A stretch of 24,576 bases of DNA from CAYXVU01 sp964468725. GTDB taxonomy: Bacteria; Acidobacteriota; Blastocatellia; UBA7656. Position numbers and translations under genes: made by a program. The stretch lies in assembly GCA_964468725.1 (NCBI GenBank), contig CAYXVU010000074.1, positions 1-24,576 of the forward strand, given 5' to 3'. Positions within the stretch are counted from its first letter, which is position 1; every line of letters begins with the position of its first letter. This document shows, in pieces, positions 14,652 through 23,947 of this stretch. The notes below the pieces were generated by a model. It saw only the letters and a list, made by a program, of their open reading frames with translations, did not search any database and was not told the DNA's origin.

Positions 14652-17600
14652 ATGGCTGATAAACGCTGGTTGCAAATCGAAGAGATTTTTCAACGGGCGC
14701 TCGATCTGCCGACGAGCGAGCGCGCAGCCTTTCTTGCCATCGCCTGCGCCGATGACCAAACGTTGCGCGGCGAAGTCGAAAAGCTCCTCGCCGCTTATGA
14801 TCGCGCTGGCGACTTTATCGAATCCCCTGCCGTCGAACACAGTCCCGATATCTTTTTCGCCCAGACCTTGCCGCTTGATGCGCCGCCGGAGTTCTCCGAT
14901 TCGCTGATCGGGCGTCGTTTGGGAGCCTATCGCCTCGAACGCGAAATCGGGCGCGGCGGCATGGGCGCAGTCTTTCTGGCGACGCGCGCTGACGAAGTCT
15001 TTCAAAAACGGGTTGCCATCAAACTTATCAAGCAGGGCATGGATACGGATTTCATCCTGCGCCGCTTCCGCACCGAACGCCAGATACTTGCCATCCTGGA
15101 GCATCCGCATATCGCCCGCTTGCTTGACGGCGGCACAACCGAAGAGGGCGTGCCCTACTTCGTGATGGAGTACGTCGAAGGTCAACCGTTCAATCAGTAT
15201 TGCGATTACCATCGGTTGACGATCCGCGAGCGCTTGAAGCTTTATCTGAAGGTTTGCGACGCGGTCAACTACGCGCATCAGAATTTAATCATTCACCGCG
15301 ACCTCAAACCCGGCAACATCATGGTCTCCGCCGACGGCACGCCCAAGCTGCTCGATTTCGGCATCGCCAAGCTGCTCTCGACCGAAGCGGCGGAAATCAC
15401 CCTCGATCAAACGCAGACCGTTGTGCGGATGATGACGCCTCAATATGCCAGCCCCGAACAGGTGCGCGGCGAGGGGCTAACGCCCGCATCGGACGTCTAC
15501 AGCCTCGGCGTGATGCTCTACGAACTGTTGCTCGGCCAGCGCGTCTATCAATTCGCCAATCGCTCGGCGGAAGAGATCGCCCGCGTCATCTGCGAACAAG
15601 AGCCGGAATTGCCGAGCAAGCTGATTGCGCGGTTGAGCGCGGAGAGCAGCACGCCCCCCCTCGATGCTCTATGCCGCGACCGCAACACCTCGCGCGAAGA
15701 GTTGCAACGGGAACTCTACGGCGACCTCGATAAGATCATCATGAAGGCGCTACGCAAAGAGCCGCATCGCCGCTATGGTCAGGTCGAAGATTTTGCCGCC
15801 GACATCCAACGGTTTCTCGATGGTATGGATATTTCTATCTCGTCGGAGTTCTCCTTCATGGGCGGCGCTCTGTTAGAGGCGACGCCGGAAGGATGGTCGA
15901 AATCGCTTGCTGTGCTGCCCTTCAAAATCATCAACCCGGCGAGCGGCACGATGCCGGACAGTAGCGATACCTATCTGAGCATCGGATTGGCCGACTCGCT
16001 AATCACGCGCCTCAGTCGCATTCGTCGCATCGCCGTGCGCCCGACCAGTTCGGTTATCAATCGCAACACGCCCGAAGACGATTCGCTCACGGTCGGCTAC
16101 GCGCTCGGCGTAGACTTCGTCATTGACGGCCACATTATCAAACTGGGCAACCGCCTGCGCGTCTCAACGCAGTTGGTCAAGGTTCGCGATGGCTCGGTGG
16201 TCTGGGCTTCGCAATTTGATGAAAGCCCTGCGGACTTTCTCAACTTGCAAGACTCGATTTCGCGGCAGGTCGCGGAATCCATCATTCCGCAACTGACCAT
16301 CGAAGAGCAGGAGAGTTTAGTGCGTCGCGGCACGAACAACCCGCAAGCCTATCAAGCCTACTTGCGCGGTCGGCACTATTGGCATACGCATACGGAGGAT
16401 GGATTGGCGAAAGCCATTGTCGCCTTTCACGAAGCCATCTCTCTCGACCCGCAATATGGGCGCGCCTACACCGGGGTGGCCGATTATTACAATTGGTTGG
16501 GTTTCTATTCGGTAATGCCGCCCGCCGAATGTTTCGCAGCGGCAAAAGAGGCAGCAACCAAAGCCATACGGCTCGAAGACTCGCTGGCCGAAGCCTACGC
16601 CTCGCTCGGTTTTACGGCGATGGTTTACGATTGGGACATCAGCGAAAGCGAGCGCCTGTTTCAACGCGCCATTGAACTGAACCCGAACTATGTGCAAGCG
16701 CACGAATGGTACTCGCAACTGCTCGGGCTGCGCGGCAAGGGCTACGAAGCCATCAAAGAGATGCGCCGCGCGATAGAGTTAGACCCGCGTTCGGCCTCGC
16801 TCGGCACGACTTTCGCCTTTAGTCTCTACTATGCGCGCCGCCCCGAAGACGCGCTTGTGCAACTGAAACGCGCGCTCGCCATCGAACCCGATTATTACTT
16901 GGCGTTGGACGGACTCGGATGGGTGTACACCCAATTGGGCAAGCACGAAGAGGCCGTGGCGGCGACGAAGCAAGCTGTCGAAATCTCGAACCGCGCGACG
17001 ATTACGCTGTGGGGGCAGGCGTGCGCTCTGGCTGCTGCCGGTCAGAGCGGCGAAGCACGCCGCATCGCCAGCGAACTCGAAGCCCTAGCCGAAGATCGCT
17101 ACGTGCCGCCATTTTACTTCGCCCTCATCCATACCCGGCTCGGCGAGCCGGACGCCGCCTTCGCCTGGTTAGAGAAAGCTCTTGCCGTACGCGACCACTG
17201 GTTGCTCTGTTTGTCTGCCGACCCGGCGCTCGATCCATTGCGCGGCGACCCGCGCTTTAGCCCTTTTCTCAAAGGTTTGCAACCGCTTTCGAAACCGGCT
17301 GCGAAGGACGGCGAGTCGGAACTGCAAAACTTCGCTGCCGAAGAGCGGGCACAACCTGCCCCCGCCGCGCCGCGCCGATTTGGGCGGCGCGCAACCCTGC
17401 TCCTTCTGTTGGCGGTTGCGCTGGGTATCACCAGTATCGCCTATTTTTATATGAGCCTTCGTGTGTCGGTGACGAGAGATCAAACCTTCGTTCACACGCC
17501 GCCCAATGATGCGATGACGACGAGCGCAAAAACCTCCCTCGTCGTCCTGCCGTTCAAAGCAGAAGGCGAATTTGAAAATCTGCTCGGCATCGGGCTGGCG

Positions 17601-18905
17601 GATGTCTTGACCAGCAAACTTGGCCAGATCAAACAACTCGCTGTGCGACCGGCAAGCGCCGGACAGCAGTATTTGGTGACGGCGATGAACGCCCAGCAAA
17701 TCGGCAGCGAATTGCAAGTCCGTTATATTCTGCAAGGTCGGCTGCGACGCAGCAACGATGATCTGGCCATCTCTGCCGAGCTCATCAACACGCAAGATGG
17801 CACGGTGGTATGGGGTGAAAGCCTGCAAGATCGCTTGGGGAGAATTTCGGCGATGCAAAATATCATCGCCGACAGCGCAGCGCGCGCGCTTACAAACCCG
17901 ACAGAGAGCGAAAAGCAGCAATTGGCCAAACGCTATACCGAAAATAGCGAAGCCTACCAACTCTATCTTATCGGGCGTTACCATCTGAGCAAACGTACGG
18001 TTTCCGGCATCACGACGGCGCTCGACTATTTCGAGCAAGCAAGCAAAAAGGATGCGAAGTTCGCCCTCGCTTATGCGGGCTTGGCCGACGGCTACGGATT
18101 ATTGAACCTCTATCAAGCGCCGCCGCCTCCTGATGCCTACCTGCGTGCCAAAGAGAATGGCAAGCGGGCGATTGCGCTCGACGAACAGCTTGCCGAAGCG
18201 CATGCTTCGCTGGCTTATGTGCTCTTTTACCATGACCGCAATCGCCCGAAAGCGGAACAAGCTTTTCGGCGCGCCATCGAATTGAATCCTAGTTATGCGA
18301 CGGCGCATCACTGGTTCGCAATCGTCTTGTCAGCGATGGGCAGACAGAGCGAAGCGTTGGCCGAAATCCAAATCGCGCAGCAACTCGACCCGCGTTCGGC
18401 CATCATCCATTCGGCGAGCGGCATGATCTATTATTACGGGCGCAGGTATACCGAGGCGCTCGCTGACTGTCGCCACGCATTAGAGTTGGATATCGGGTTG
18501 ATACCGGCGCATCGCGTGATGCGGTGGACGTATCAAATGCTCGGCCACTATGACGCGGCCTTGCAAGCCTATCAACAGGAAAAAGGGTTCAGCGGCGATG
18601 AAGAGATTGAGTGGCCAATGATTCTGGCGCAAGTGCAAGCCGGTGGCGGCAAGAAGGAAGAGGCACGGCAAACGATTCAAAAAGCTGCGGCTACCCGGCG
18701 CGAACGCCGGGCGATGGAGGCGTTGCCGTATGAAACGGCAGTCGCCTATGCGATGGCAGGCGAACTCGATGCCGCGTTTACGTGGCTGGCAAAAGCCGAA
18801 GCCACGCGCGCCCACGGTTTTAATTTTTTGCAGATAGACCCGCGCCTCGATACCCTGCGCGCCGACCCGCGCTTTGCCGAGTTGGCGAAAAAGCTTACCT
18901 CTTAA
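14652..18905 (+). CDS. Ser/Thr protein kinase with two TolB-like/TPR sensor halves
   Basis: The product is 1417 residues. The N-terminal kinase (about 92-390) has all key residues: the Gly loop EIGRGGMGAVF (98-108), VAIKLIK with K124, IHRDLKPGNI (D217, K219, N222), DFG (235-237) and QYASPEQ. It is followed by a TolB/CadC-like domain (SLAVLPFK at 418-425, to about 555) and TPR helices (about 560-880). A single transmembrane segment lies at about 914-936 (LLLLLAVALGITSIAYFY). Then a second TolB-like domain (SLVVLPFK at 962-969) and second TPR block run to the end. Both halves close with a matching signature (DPALDPLRGDPRF and DPRLDTLRADPRF). By the single membrane segment, the kinase and first half would be cytoplasmic and the second half periplasmic. 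It probably phosphorylates or controls the ECF factor encoded upstream. No Shine-Dalgarno precedes the ATG. Confidence 0.9.
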   Translation: MADKRWLQIEEIFQRALDLPTSERAAFLAIACADDQTLRGEVEKLLAAYDRAGDFIESPAVEHSPDIFFAQTLPLDAPPEFSDSLIGRRLGAYRLEREIGRGGMGAVFLATRADEVFQKRVAIKLIKQGMDTDFILRRFRTERQILAILEHPHIARLLDGGTTEEGVPYFVMEYVEGQPFNQYCDYHRLTIRERLKLYLKVCDAVNYAHQNLIIHRDLKPGNIMVSADGTPKLLDFGIAKLLSTEAAEITLDQTQTVVRMMTPQYASPEQVRGEGLTPASDVYSLGVMLYELLLGQRVYQFANRSAEEIARVICEQEPELPSKLIARLSAESSTPPLDALCRDRNTSREELQRELYGDLDKIIMKALRKEPHRRYGQVEDFAADIQRFLDGMDISISSEFSFMGGALLEATPEGWSKSLAVLPFKIINPASGTMPDSSDTYLSIGLADSLITRLSRIRRIAVRPTSSVINRNTPEDDSLTVGYALGVDFVIDGHIIKLGNRLRVSTQLVKVRDGSVVWASQFDESPADFLNLQDSISRQVAESIIPQLTIEEQESLVRRGTNNPQAYQAYLRGRHYWHTHTEDGLAKAIVAFHEAISLDPQYGRAYTGVADYYNWLGFYSVMPPAECFAAAKEAATKAIRLEDSLAEAYASLGFTAMVYDWDISESERLFQRAIELNPNYVQAHEWYSQLLGLRGKGYEAIKEMRRAIELDPRSASLGTTFAFSLYYARRPEDALVQLKRALAIEPDYYLALDGLGWVYTQLGKHEEAVAATKQAVEISNRATITLWGQACALAAAGQSGEARRIASELEALAEDRYVPPFYFALIHTRLGEPDAAFAWLEKALAVRDHWLLCLSADPALDPLRGDPRFSPFLKGLQPLSKPAAKDGESELQNFAAEERAQPAPAAPRRFGRRATLLLLLAVALGITSIAYFYMSLRVSVTRDQTFVHTPPNDAMTTSAKTSLVVLPFKAEGEFENLLGIGLADVLTSKLGQIKQLAVRPASAGQQYLVTAMNAQQIGSELQVRYILQGRLRRSNDDLAISAELINTQDGTVVWGESLQDRLGRISAMQNIIADSAARALTNPTESEKQQLAKRYTENSEAYQLYLIGRYHLSKRTVSGITTALDYFEQASKKDAKFALAYAGLADGYGLLNLYQAPPPPDAYLRAKENGKRAIALDEQLAEAHASLAYVLFYHDRNRPKAEQAFRRAIELNPSYATAHHWFAIVLSAMGRQSEALAEIQIAQQLDPRSAIIHSASGMIYYYGRRYTEALADCRHALELDIGLIPAHRVMRWTYQMLGHYDAALQAYQQEKGFSGDEEIEWPMILAQVQAGGGKKEEARQTIQKAAATRRERRAMEALPYETAVAYAMAGELDAAFTWLAKAEATRAHGFNFLQIDPRLDTLRADPRFAELAKKLTS

Positions 18906-18932
18906 TCTCTCGTTGCCAATCGCTCTGAGGGG

Positions 18933-18963
18933 GTTGAGCGGCGGTCTCTGACCGCCGCTCAAC
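18933..18963. terminator. Stem-loop between convergent genes, likely bidirectional terminator
   Basis: GTTGAGCGGCGGTC (18933-18946) pairs perfectly with GACCGCCGCTCAAC (18950-18963) around a three-base loop. The 14-bp GC-rich stem sits in the 112 bases between the kinase stop and the stop of the minus-strand gene at 19018. There is no clear T-run on either side, so it may act as a barrier or RNA 3'-end stabiliser rather than a classical intrinsic terminator. Confidence 0.6.
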
Positions 18964-19017
18964 GAAGGTTTCTCATCTGGTTTTGCCATTCGGTATTGGA
19001 ATTCTGCCTCTGATGGC

Positions 19018-19848
19018 TTAGCGCAAGGTTAACCCTTCGAGCACAACGCTGTACTCTTTACGCTGCGCGTCGTAGCTGACCCGATAATGGGTTGGATAGT
19101 AAGCGGGCTTCTCAAACTGCGCCGGTTGTTTGATCGCTTCGAGCCAGTTCGGCTTCGATTCCAAGAATGATTTGGTGATCATCGGCTCCCAGAAGATGAA
19201 GCGCCCATCGTAGCTGCCAAAGATAAACGTCGTTGTGAAGGCGTGGCCATGAAACTCGTGAGCGTTTTGATTCACCCAATGCGCGCCCATTTGCGGGACT
19301 TCTGACCCCGGCGCATAGAAGTAGTCTGGCGGGGCGAATTCAGCAGAGGGCAGTTTTTTGAACTTCGCCATGCCGTCGTCTTCCAGCGTAATGGCGGCGC
19401 GCTCGGTTTGCGAAATCATGTAGAAGTGAAAATCGAAATGGCCGATGCCATAAATCGGTTCCGGCTCATGGCCTTGCGGATTCCAGTTGATGCCGATGTG
19501 ATTGAAGGGCGTCTTGGCAGCTTGCGGCGGCAGCGCCAGATTGTACTCCCAGCCGTGTTGCCCTTCCGGGTTGCGCACCGGCAAGCCGGTCAACGCCGCT
19601 TCAGTAAAGGTCACTCCGACAGATGACGGTTGCCCATCAAGATTCAACTTCACCCAGGAACGGATCGTACCGTTGCCGAGTTGTGCGGCTTCGCCAAAAA
19701 AGGTTTGACAATCGGACGAGGATGCCGATGAGGGGCACTCCAGCGGGGCACTCGGTTGGCTGTGAGACCGCGAATGCTGCGGCAAAGCAGCGGAGGCAAT
19801 CAATAGGACGGGCAATAGCGCCATAGCGAATCTCTTTCTCACGTTCAT
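19018..19848 (-). CDS. Secreted DUF5602/TTHB210-like protein
   Basis: The product is 276 residues. The signal peptide is residues 1-23 (basic NVRKR, then FAMALLPVLLIASAALPQ). A Ser/Pro-rich stretch with two cysteines (38 and 47) follows. The folded domain starts near TFFGEAAQLGNGTIRSWVKL. Its hallmarks are GVTFTEAALTGLP, HIGINWNPQGHEPEPIYG and GHFDFHFYMIS (His-rich motif at 137-143), then FHGHAFTTTFIFGSYDGRF. From memory, these match the DUF5602 group related to Thermus TTHB210; the clustered histidines could bind metal. No enzymatic role is known to me. ATG 19848 is only two bases from AAGGAG, whereas an in-frame GTG at codon 3 would have eight bases of spacing and still leave an intact signal peptide, so the true start may be 19842. 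Confidence 0.75.
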   Translation of the reverse strand: MNVRKRFAMALLPVLLIASAALPQHSRSHSQPSAPLECPSSASSSDCQTFFGEAAQLGNGTIRSWVKLNLDGQPSSVGVTFTEAALTGLPVRNPEGQHGWEYNLALPPQAAKTPFNHIGINWNPQGHEPEPIYGIGHFDFHFYMISQTERAAITLEDDGMAKFKKLPSAEFAPPDYFYAPGSEVPQMGAHWVNQNAHEFHGHAFTTTFIFGSYDGRFIFWEPMITKSFLESKPNWLEAIKQPAQFEKPAYYPTHYRVSYDAQRKEYSVVLEGLTLR

Positions 19849-19972
19849 TTCTCCTTGCTCAATGGTCGAGTGAAGAGATGAGTCGAAAGCTAGTTACAGA
19901 GGCGCTTCCAACTCATCCCCTCCATCGCTTAACGCGCAACCCGGAGAGAAACCGAATCATCGGCGAAAAAAA

Positions 19973-20365
19973 TTATTTGATGATGACTTCAAGCGTATAG
20001 CTCGTCGTCGTATCGGTGCCGATTTCGATCAAGTATTCGCCCGATTCCGCAAGTAGACCTTCCCATCTCTTTACGCCATCGGCTTCCTCCACTACACCGC
20101 CGGGCGCAAAGAGGGTGAAACTGGTGCGCCCTTTGGTGATGAGCGTTAGGGTCATCGCCTGTCCTTCGCGCGCCGTCAGGCGATAGAGGTGGGTTTGGCC
20201 GAGCCGAATCTTTTTGTTGATGATGGCCGAACTGCGCCCGCGTTGAAATTGAATCTTTTGATCAATGGTGACTCGGTCTTGCGGGCGATTTTGTGCCGCG
20301 GCGCTCATCAATAGCAGACTGGCCAGCAGCACGGCGCAGAACGGTTTCAAAGTTTGTTTGAGCAT
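19973..20365 (-). CDS. Small secreted PPC-like beta-sandwich protein
   Basis: The product is 130 residues. Residues 1-24 are a signal peptide (MLKQTLK, then PFCAVLLASLLLMSAAAQ) with probable cleavage before QNRP. The mature part shows the pattern of bacterial pre-peptidase C-terminal (PPC) domains: THLYRLTAREGQAMTLTL, SFTLFAPGG, then the strand pair SGEYLIEIGTDTTTSYTLEV. Such domains usually occur at the end of secreted proteases; here the domain stands alone. A good TAGGAGA lies a few bases before ATG 20365. It sits between the tricorn-like protease and the DUF5602 gene on the same strand, 124 bases from the latter. Export to the periplasm or surface is likely, with an unknown function such as glycan or protein binding. 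Confidence 0.65.
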   Translation of the reverse strand: MLKQTLKPFCAVLLASLLLMSAAAQNRPQDRVTIDQKIQFQRGRSSAIINKKIRLGQTHLYRLTAREGQAMTLTLITKGRTSFTLFAPGGVVEEADGVKRWEGLLAESGEYLIEIGTDTTTSYTLEVIIK

Positions 20366-20533
20366 GATTCTCCTATTCCGGCGTGTATGGTTGCCGCCTC
20401 TGAAATGGAATTGGGCAGCGCCCTAAGAGCGAACTACTTTCTGCCCGATACAGAGAGACGCGTAGTGAGGAGGCGATTCGAATCACTCTGTCAGAAAGAG
20501 GGTAAAGCAAAGTAGGAAGGATTGGCTACGCGG

Positions 20534-20573
20534 GAGAAAAAAGAGCAGCGGGGCAATGGCGCTTGCCCCACTG
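20534..20573 (-). terminator. Rho-independent terminator of the tricorn-like protease gene
   Basis: Read on the minus strand, CAGTGGGGCAA (20573-20563) pairs with TTGCCCCGCTG (20556-20546), with one G-U wobble, around a six-base loop. It is followed directly by CTCTTTTTTCTC. This is the classical intrinsic terminator form. It starts 29 bases after the protease stop, so the small PPC-like gene downstream should need its own promoter or rely on read-through. Confidence 0.85.
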
Positions 20574-20602
20574 CGCGGCGTGAAGACGCTCGCTTCACAA
20601 AC

Positions 20603-23600
20603 TCATTTATGAACAGGGTACGGAGGGCGCACTTTGACCGTCGGTTTGACCGTCGGCAATTGCTTCAAGGCAATCTCAATGGCCTTTTCCAGTTGCGGAT
20701 CGCGGCCTGCGAGAAAATCTTTCGGCAAAATTTCGATGTCCACATCGGGTTCGACGCCATGATTTTCAACATCCCAAGAGCCGCGCTGTGAGTTAAAAGC
20801 CGCGCGATTCGGCAGTTGAACCCTGCCGCCGTCAATGAAGGCGGGAGAAAACACATACGGCCCGATGCCGCCACCGGCGGTGCGCCTGCCGACGATGGTT
20901 CCCACTTTGCCGAGTTTGAACATAAAGGGAAAGGTCTCGGCTGCTGAGCCGTTCTGCTCGTTGATGATGAGAACTTTCGGACCCGGTACGGGATTGGTCG
21001 GGGTGGCGATGTCTTCGCCATCGCGGAACATGTAATGATAGAGCGGCTGGCGTTGGAGCAACTCGATAATAAAATCGGAGGTGATGCCGCCGCCATTATA
21101 GCGTTGGTCAATGATGAAGCCTTGCTTCTCACCCCGATAACCGAGCACGCCGCGCAGGAAGTTTTCCATGATGCTTGGCCCGTAATCCGGCACGTAGATA
21201 TAGGCCAGTTTGCCGCCGCTCAACTGCTCAACGATGCGGCGATTGCGTTCTGCCCAGTTGGCGCGGCGCAACCCCTGCTCACCGGGAACCGGGATGACGG
21301 TGATGGTGCGCGCCCCTTCGCCATTGGGTTTTGCGCCAATGGCGATCTTTGTCGGGCGACCGGTTTTGTTTTCAAAATAGGCGTGAACGCTCTTCGTTGC
21401 CGTGACCTCTTGACCGTCAACCGCCAGCAAGTATTCGCCCTCTTTAACGTTCATCCCCGGTTGATCGAGCGGCGCTCTCAGCAATGAATTCGAAGCCGTA
21501 AAATGAGCAGAACGCAAAACCCGAGCGAATTGATAACGCCCTTCGTGAATGCGATAGTCTGCGCCGATCAGTCCGATATTGCCGCCGCCACCGCCGCCCT
21601 GCGGCAGCACGTCACCGCCCCCCACACCGAGATGGGAAACCGAAATGTGACCGAGCGCCATGCGCAGCAAGCTATTCAGGTCTTGACGACGCACCGTCGT
21701 CGCCAAGTACTGGCCGTAATGAGGCTCTAATTCAGCGATGTTTTGGCCGTGATGGTTCGCGTCATAGAAGTAGTCGCGCATAATGCGCCAAGCTTCGCGG
21801 TAGATTTGCCGCCATTCGGCGCGCGGGTCAATGGTCACTTCAAGGGCTTTCAGATCAAGCTGTCCGTCATCCGGCTTGGGCGCGGCATCAGCAGAGACTA
21901 AATGCCAATTCCCTCCTTTCCGATAGAGCAGCTTGCTGCCATTGGCTGAGAAGGTTGAAGCCGTGATGTCTTCGACCAGCGGTTTGATTTCGCGCGGTTT
22001 GCTGATGTCATAGCGATAGACGGCCAGCGTTTGGTCGCCGATATTGCCCGGCGTCTTCGGCCAGTCGGTGGTCGCGGCATAAACGATGCCGGGTTTTCCG
22101 GCGGCCAACTCTGCATAATCGCGCGCATCGATGGGAAAGGTGATGATACGGCTTTCGAGGTTTTCGAAATCGATGCGCGTCGGAATGTTTGTATCGCTGA
22201 GGTTGGCGTCGGGGTTCGGTTGGCCGTTGGCTAGCAGCGGCGAAGGCAAATCGTTGCGCAAAATGAGCGCGTGCAACCGACGTGTGATAATCGGTCGCAT
22301 GACCTCGCCGGACAGGACGCCCCAACCAAATTCGCTCAGCCCCGCGTTGGCGCTTGAGGTGAAGTAGAGATACTTGCCGCTTTGATCGAAGACCGGATAT
22401 TCGGTATGCACCGAGCCATCCGTGAGCGGTTGCGTCTTGCCCGATGAGGTGTCATAGAGGTAGATGGTGCGCAGGCGATTGCGATGCGCTTTGGCGTAAG
22501 CGAGCCACCGACCGTCAGGCGAGAAGTTCGGATAGTAGCGATCTTGCAATGAGTAGAGCGAAGTGTCGAGTTTGCGCGCTGCGCCTTTGTCAATGTCGGC
22601 AAGCCACAAGGAGAGATGCTTATCGGAGAAGACTAGTCTTTTGGAATCGGGCGACCAAGTCAGTTCACGATAAAATGAGGGCTTCGGTTCGATGGCGATC
22701 TTTCTGACAGCGCCTTCGCCATCGGCGGCGCGCACGTGAAGTTGATACTCGCCCGTTTCATCGGAAAAATAGGCTAACCATCGCCCATCGGGTGAGATGA
22801 CGGCTTCGCGTTCGGCAGCGCCGGAACTGCGCGTGATGTTTTTTGCCGCGCCGGTTGTCGGGTCAAAGATGAAAGCCTCGCCGCGCGCTCCGAATACAAT
22901 TCGATCACCTGTTGCGGAGGGCGCAAAGGATTGAATCTGACGCGCCGCATTGACCGCGCGCGGATTCAGTTGTGCGGTGTCGGGGCTGGCTTGGATGTTG
23001 AGGGCGCGCGCTTGATTGTTCTTGAGGTCAAAGAGATAGATGCGCCCGTCGCGCACGAAGGCAATGGCGTCGCCTGCCGTAGTTGCCGAACGAATGCCAT
23101 ATTTTTCAAAGGCGGTAAGCGATTTCGTCTGCTTACTTTTCAGATCATAGACGTACAGATTCGCCGTGCCTGTTCGGTCGGAGAGGAAGTAGACCTTGTC
23201 GCCGACCCACATCGGGTATCGGTCGTTGTAATCGCCTGCGGGCAGCCGTTCGATGCTGCCGTCGGTCAGTTGAGCAAGTAGGATATGCGCCTCCATGCCG
23301 CCCCGGTAATAGCGCCACTCTGTGTTCAAAAAATCGTAGGGCGTATAGGCGATGCGGTTGCCATCCGGTGAAAGCGAACCGTTGACGGCTTCCGGCAGCG
23401 GCAGCATGGTCGGATAGATGCCATCCGCCGCGATGGTATAGAGGCGCGAGGTTGCCTCTTCATCCCGCGTCGAGAGAAAGAGAATGGTTTTGCTATCGGC
23501 AGACCATCCAAGTGCGACATCGGCTTTCGGGTAGTAGGTCAGGCGTTTGGCTTCGCCGCCCTGCGCGGGCATAACGAAGATGTCGCTGCCGCCTCCGAGG

Positions 23601-23854
23601 ATTCTCGAAAAGGCCAGTTTGCTGCCATCGGGTGAAAAGCGCGGAAAGTCTTCGTCAGCCGGATCGGTGGTCAGCCGTCGCGCCGTTCCGCCGCTGCGTT
23701 CCACTAGCCAAATATCTCCCGCGTAGGAGAAAGCGACATGGGTTTGATTGGCGCTGACTTGCCCGATCAACATCGGGTTAGCCGTAGACTCTTGCGCGAC
23801 CGCCGTTGCGGCAAAGAGGAAGAGAAAGCAGAGGACTCGAAACGTTGACTTCAT
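20603..23854 (-). CDS. Tricorn-like S41 protease with WD40-like propeller and PDZ domains
   Basis: The product is 1083 residues from ATG 23854, preceded by AGGTGG; an upstream in-frame ATG (23866) adds MRWF. Residues 1-20 are a signal peptide (FRVLCFLFLFAATAVAQ), so the enzyme is exported. Residues about 25-640 form beta-propeller repeats of the WD40-like/TolB type, with many SPDG turns (FSPDGSKLAF, ISPDGRWLAYFSD, FSPDGRWLAYAK). Then follow the C1 helical domain (RIMRDYFYDANHHG), a PDZ domain (NVKEGEYLLAVDGQEV) and the S41 catalytic domain. Expected tricorn catalytic residues are visible: S740-H741 (HISVSHLGV), nucleophile S970 (NEQNGSAAETF) and Glu 1030 or 1035 (ENHGVEPD). The residue after the nucleophile is Ala rather than the Asp of archaeal tricorn. 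A poly-Gly loop follows H741. Likely role: degradation of peptides or proteins outside the cytoplasm. Confidence 0.9.
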   Translation of the reverse strand: MKSTFRVLCFLFLFAATAVAQESTANPMLIGQVSANQTHVAFSYAGDIWLVERSGGTARRLTTDPADEDFPRFSPDGSKLAFSRILGGGSDIFVMPAQGGEAKRLTYYPKADVALGWSADSKTILFLSTRDEEATSRLYTIAADGIYPTMLPLPEAVNGSLSPDGNRIAYTPYDFLNTEWRYYRGGMEAHILLAQLTDGSIERLPAGDYNDRYPMWVGDKVYFLSDRTGTANLYVYDLKSKQTKSLTAFEKYGIRSATTAGDAIAFVRDGRIYLFDLKNNQARALNIQASPDTAQLNPRAVNAARQIQSFAPSATGDRIVFGARGEAFIFDPTTGAAKNITRSSGAAEREAVISPDGRWLAYFSDETGEYQLHVRAADGEGAVRKIAIEPKPSFYRELTWSPDSKRLVFSDKHLSLWLADIDKGAARKLDTSLYSLQDRYYPNFSPDGRWLAYAKAHRNRLRTIYLYDTSSGKTQPLTDGSVHTEYPVFDQSGKYLYFTSSANAGLSEFGWGVLSGEVMRPIITRRLHALILRNDLPSPLLANGQPNPDANLSDTNIPTRIDFENLESRIITFPIDARDYAELAAGKPGIVYAATTDWPKTPGNIGDQTLAVYRYDISKPREIKPLVEDITASTFSANGSKLLYRKGGNWHLVSADAAPKPDDGQLDLKALEVTIDPRAEWRQIYREAWRIMRDYFYDANHHGQNIAELEPHYGQYLATTVRRQDLNSLLRMALGHISVSHLGVGGGDVLPQGGGGGGNIGLIGADYRIHEGRYQFARVLRSAHFTASNSLLRAPLDQPGMNVKEGEYLLAVDGQEVTATKSVHAYFENKTGRPTKIAIGAKPNGEGARTITVIPVPGEQGLRRANWAERNRRIVEQLSGGKLAYIYVPDYGPSIMENFLRGVLGYRGEKQGFIIDQRYNGGGITSDFIIELLQRQPLYHYMFRDGEDIATPTNPVPGPKVLIINEQNGSAAETFPFMFKLGKVGTIVGRRTAGGGIGPYVFSPAFIDGGRVQLPNRAAFNSQRGSWDVENHGVEPDVDIEILPKDFLAGRDPQLEKAIEIALKQLPTVKPTVKVRPPYPVHK

Positions 23855-23947
23855 AAACCACCTCATCGCAATGAAATAAATTCCCCTGCGATTCTAGCGG
23901 TTGGGCGGCCTGCGGGTATTGGACGATTGCAAGCCGCTTGTACGAGA

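Noticed and set aside
17169..18038. Minus-strand open frame of 289 codons inside the kinase gene
   Set aside because: Antisense shadow; the + strand encodes the membrane segment and second TolB-like domain without interruption.
23891..23896. Minus-strand TAGAAT as a -10 box for the tricorn-like protease
   Set aside because: No acceptable -35 hexamer at 16-19 bases; a single hexamer match is expected by chance.
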